This document shows positions 62,858 through 64,000 of a stretch of 64,000 nucleotides of DNA, one piece after another. Each line of letters begins with the position of its first letter. The first letter of the stretch is position 1. The notes under the pieces were generated by a model. The model was not told the DNA's origin. It saw only the letters and a list, made by a program, of their open reading frames with translations, and did not search any database. Both the position numbers and the translations under genes were made by a program. Location: contig NZ_JAFMZO010000002.1 of NCBI RefSeq assembly GCF_024436395.1, positions 124,001-188,000 on the forward strand. The letters run 5' to 3'. Source of the stretch: Paradesertivirga mongoliensis (GTDB lineage: Bacteria > Bacteroidota > Bacteroidia > Sphingobacteriales > Sphingobacteriaceae).

Positions 62858-63757
62858 ATGGCCGACTGGAATTCTTCTCTAAAAGGATTTAAAGCGTATT
62901 TAAGGTTGGAGCGGTCTGTATCTGAAAATACGGTAGAAGCTTATCTGCGCGACGTAAACCGCCTTTTCGAATACACCGAAACCATAGGGGGAAAAAATCC
63001 GGTGGCGGTAGACATCGCCGATCTAAAGAACTTTATTGTTTGGGTTAACGAATTGGGTATGCTGGCTACTACGCAGGCAAGGGTTCTGTCTGGTATAAAG
63101 GCATTTTATAAATACCTCGTTTTAGAAAATCTGATACAGAAAGATCCTGCATCCTTACTTGAAAGCCCCAGACTCACCAGAAAATTGCCAGACACCCTAA
63201 GCATCCCGGAAATTAATGAGCTAATTGCCGCCATTGACCACTCGAAACCCGAAGGAATGCGAAATAAAGCTATGCTGGAGGTATTATATGGTTGCGGACT
63301 GCGTGTATCCGAGCTCATAAATCTTAAAATATCAAATCTCTATCTTGATGTCGAATTTATTAAAGTCACCGGCAAAGGCGACAAAGAGCGATTGGTTCCT
63401 ATCGGATCGGAAGCGGTAAAATTTTTGCTAATCTACCTCAACGAGATACGCGTTCACTCTATAATCAAGCCCGGAAAAGAAGATTACGTATTTTTAAATC
63501 GCAGGGGAATGCCTATGAGCAGGGTGATGGTCTTTATAATTATTAAAGCGCTGGCAGAAAAGATCGGTTTAAAGAAAACCATCAGTCCGCATACATTCCG
63601 TCATTCTTTTGCAACTCACTTAATTGAAGGCGGCGCAGATCTACGCGCAGTGCAGGAAATGCTTGGCCACGAAAGTATCACTACAACAGAGATTTATACC
63701 CACTTAGACCGGGATTATCTAAAAGACACCATTATCCAGTTCCATCCAAGAAGTTAG
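62858..63757 (+). CDS. xerD: Tyrosine recombinase XerD-like, 299 aa
   Basis: An N-terminal core-binding domain (about 5-90) and catalytic domain with Arg in 'YGCGLRVSEL', Lys in 'VTGKGDKERLV', His/Arg in 'PHTFRHSFATHL', His in 'MLGHESITTTEIY' and Tyr. It resolves chromosome dimers at dif with XerC. The length and order of motifs are normal, clearly different from the phage integrase. Confidence 0.95.
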   Translation: MADWNSSLKGFKAYLRLERSVSENTVEAYLRDVNRLFEYTETIGGKNPVAVDIADLKNFIVWVNELGMLATTQARVLSGIKAFYKYLVLENLIQKDPASLLESPRLTRKLPDTLSIPEINELIAAIDHSKPEGMRNKAMLEVLYGCGLRVSELINLKISNLYLDVEFIKVTGKGDKERLVPIGSEAVKFLLIYLNEIRVHSIIKPGKEDYVFLNRRGMPMSRVMVFIIIKALAEKIGLKKTISPHTFRHSFATHLIEGGADLRAVQEMLGHESITTTEIYTHLDRDYLKDTIIQFHPRS

Positions 63758-63979
63758 TCAAAAAGTCTTATAACTCTCTTCTTTTTCTTCCGAAATTACT
63801 GGGTCATTTACTGGCCTGGCCGATTTGACAGAATGGTACAAAAAGGGCAAAACAACAAAAGGGCAGATGATATGCATGATTTGCATTACTGTATCCGGGG
63901 CATTTGCTATGGTAATAATCAGGTAAGTGATGGCGTAAATATGCAGTAAAACAGTTGTGATATTCACTTTTTCAGACAT
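63758..63979 (-). CDS. Small membrane protein, 73 aa
   Basis: Two hydrophobic helices (about 8-26 and 32-50) with a charged C-terminal tail. It abuts the xerD stop. No family recognised; the composition and full-length frame support a real gene. Confidence 0.6.
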   Translation of the reverse strand: MSEKVNITTVLLHIYAITYLIITIANAPDTVMQIMHIICPFVVLPFLYHSVKSARPVNDPVISEEKEESYKTF

Positions 63980-64000
63980 GGCATGTTATTTACAGGTAAG

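Overview
The window looks like Bacteroidetes DNA, most likely Sphingobacteriaceae (Pedobacter-like). Direct signs are -7 promoter boxes of the form TAnnTTTG, a gliding-motility/type IX secretion gene pair (SprB repeats with a CHU_C-type end, next to a PorP/SprF protein), many lipoproteins with short lipoboxes, and an aroQ/xerD neighbourhood. The genus is inference.

Region 1, 1 to about 13,930, is the right-hand part of a tailed-phage prophage next to a tRNA-Arg(TCT) gene. Reading rightward it holds: a repeat-rich tail-fibre-like protein cut by the window edge; four unrecognised or structural proteins; a cargo ('moron') stretch with a small lipoprotein, a P22_AR_N-type antirepressor and a superinfection-immunity membrane protein with a SHOCT tail; a small ORF; a tail-completion-sized protein; the tape measure protein; a second small ORF paralogous to the first; and a leftward tyrosine integrase facing the 3' end of the tRNA. 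The intergenic DNA of this phage is unusually structured. Two leader RNAs share a CCCAGGCGAGC core and a predicted pseudoknot, and each precedes one of the two paralogous small ORFs. There is a five-hairpin RNA candidate, a duplicated hairpin leader just before two structural genes, and a near-perfect palindrome inside the antirepressor gene. I regard this set as the best candidate for something undescribed.

Region 2, about 14,000 to 24,500, is chromosome: an RhlE-type helicase, a TPR protein, a PLP transsulfuration-family enzyme, PAS and response-regulator signalling genes, a luciferase-like monooxygenase, and DoxX-like and TM2 membrane proteins. At about 19.8 kb a receiver domain is fused out of frame to the tail of an S41 peptidase, which looks like a deletion scar.

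Region 3, 24,500 to 43,000, holds the SprB-like adhesin with its PorP/SprF partner, a SulP transporter, a FIST sensor with its histidine kinase, cold shock protein, a nucleoid-associated protein, an MFS exporter, HtpG, Cu/Zn superoxide dismutase, a cNMP/CBS/DUF294 protein with a membrane-anchored DEDDh exonuclease, free methionine sulfoxide reductase and an Fpg/Nei glycosylase. A decayed end of an S74-type fibre protein lies beside the glycosylase gene.

Region 4, 43,000 to 64,000, holds a short-chain dehydrogenase, a WYL regulator, envelope lipoproteins, a DUF421 protein, UbiD, a two-gene FRG-domain plus PAP2 phosphatase operon, a DUF2027-Smr protein, a 21-bp minisatellite open in several frames, a 1,429-residue hybrid two-component sensor with a CheY-like partner, DUF763, PrmC, RibD, a cupin, AroQ, XerD and a small membrane protein. 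Several chromosomal genes have TAnnTTTG boxes only 3 to 5 bases before the ATG, which suggests leaderless mRNAs and helps fix start codons.
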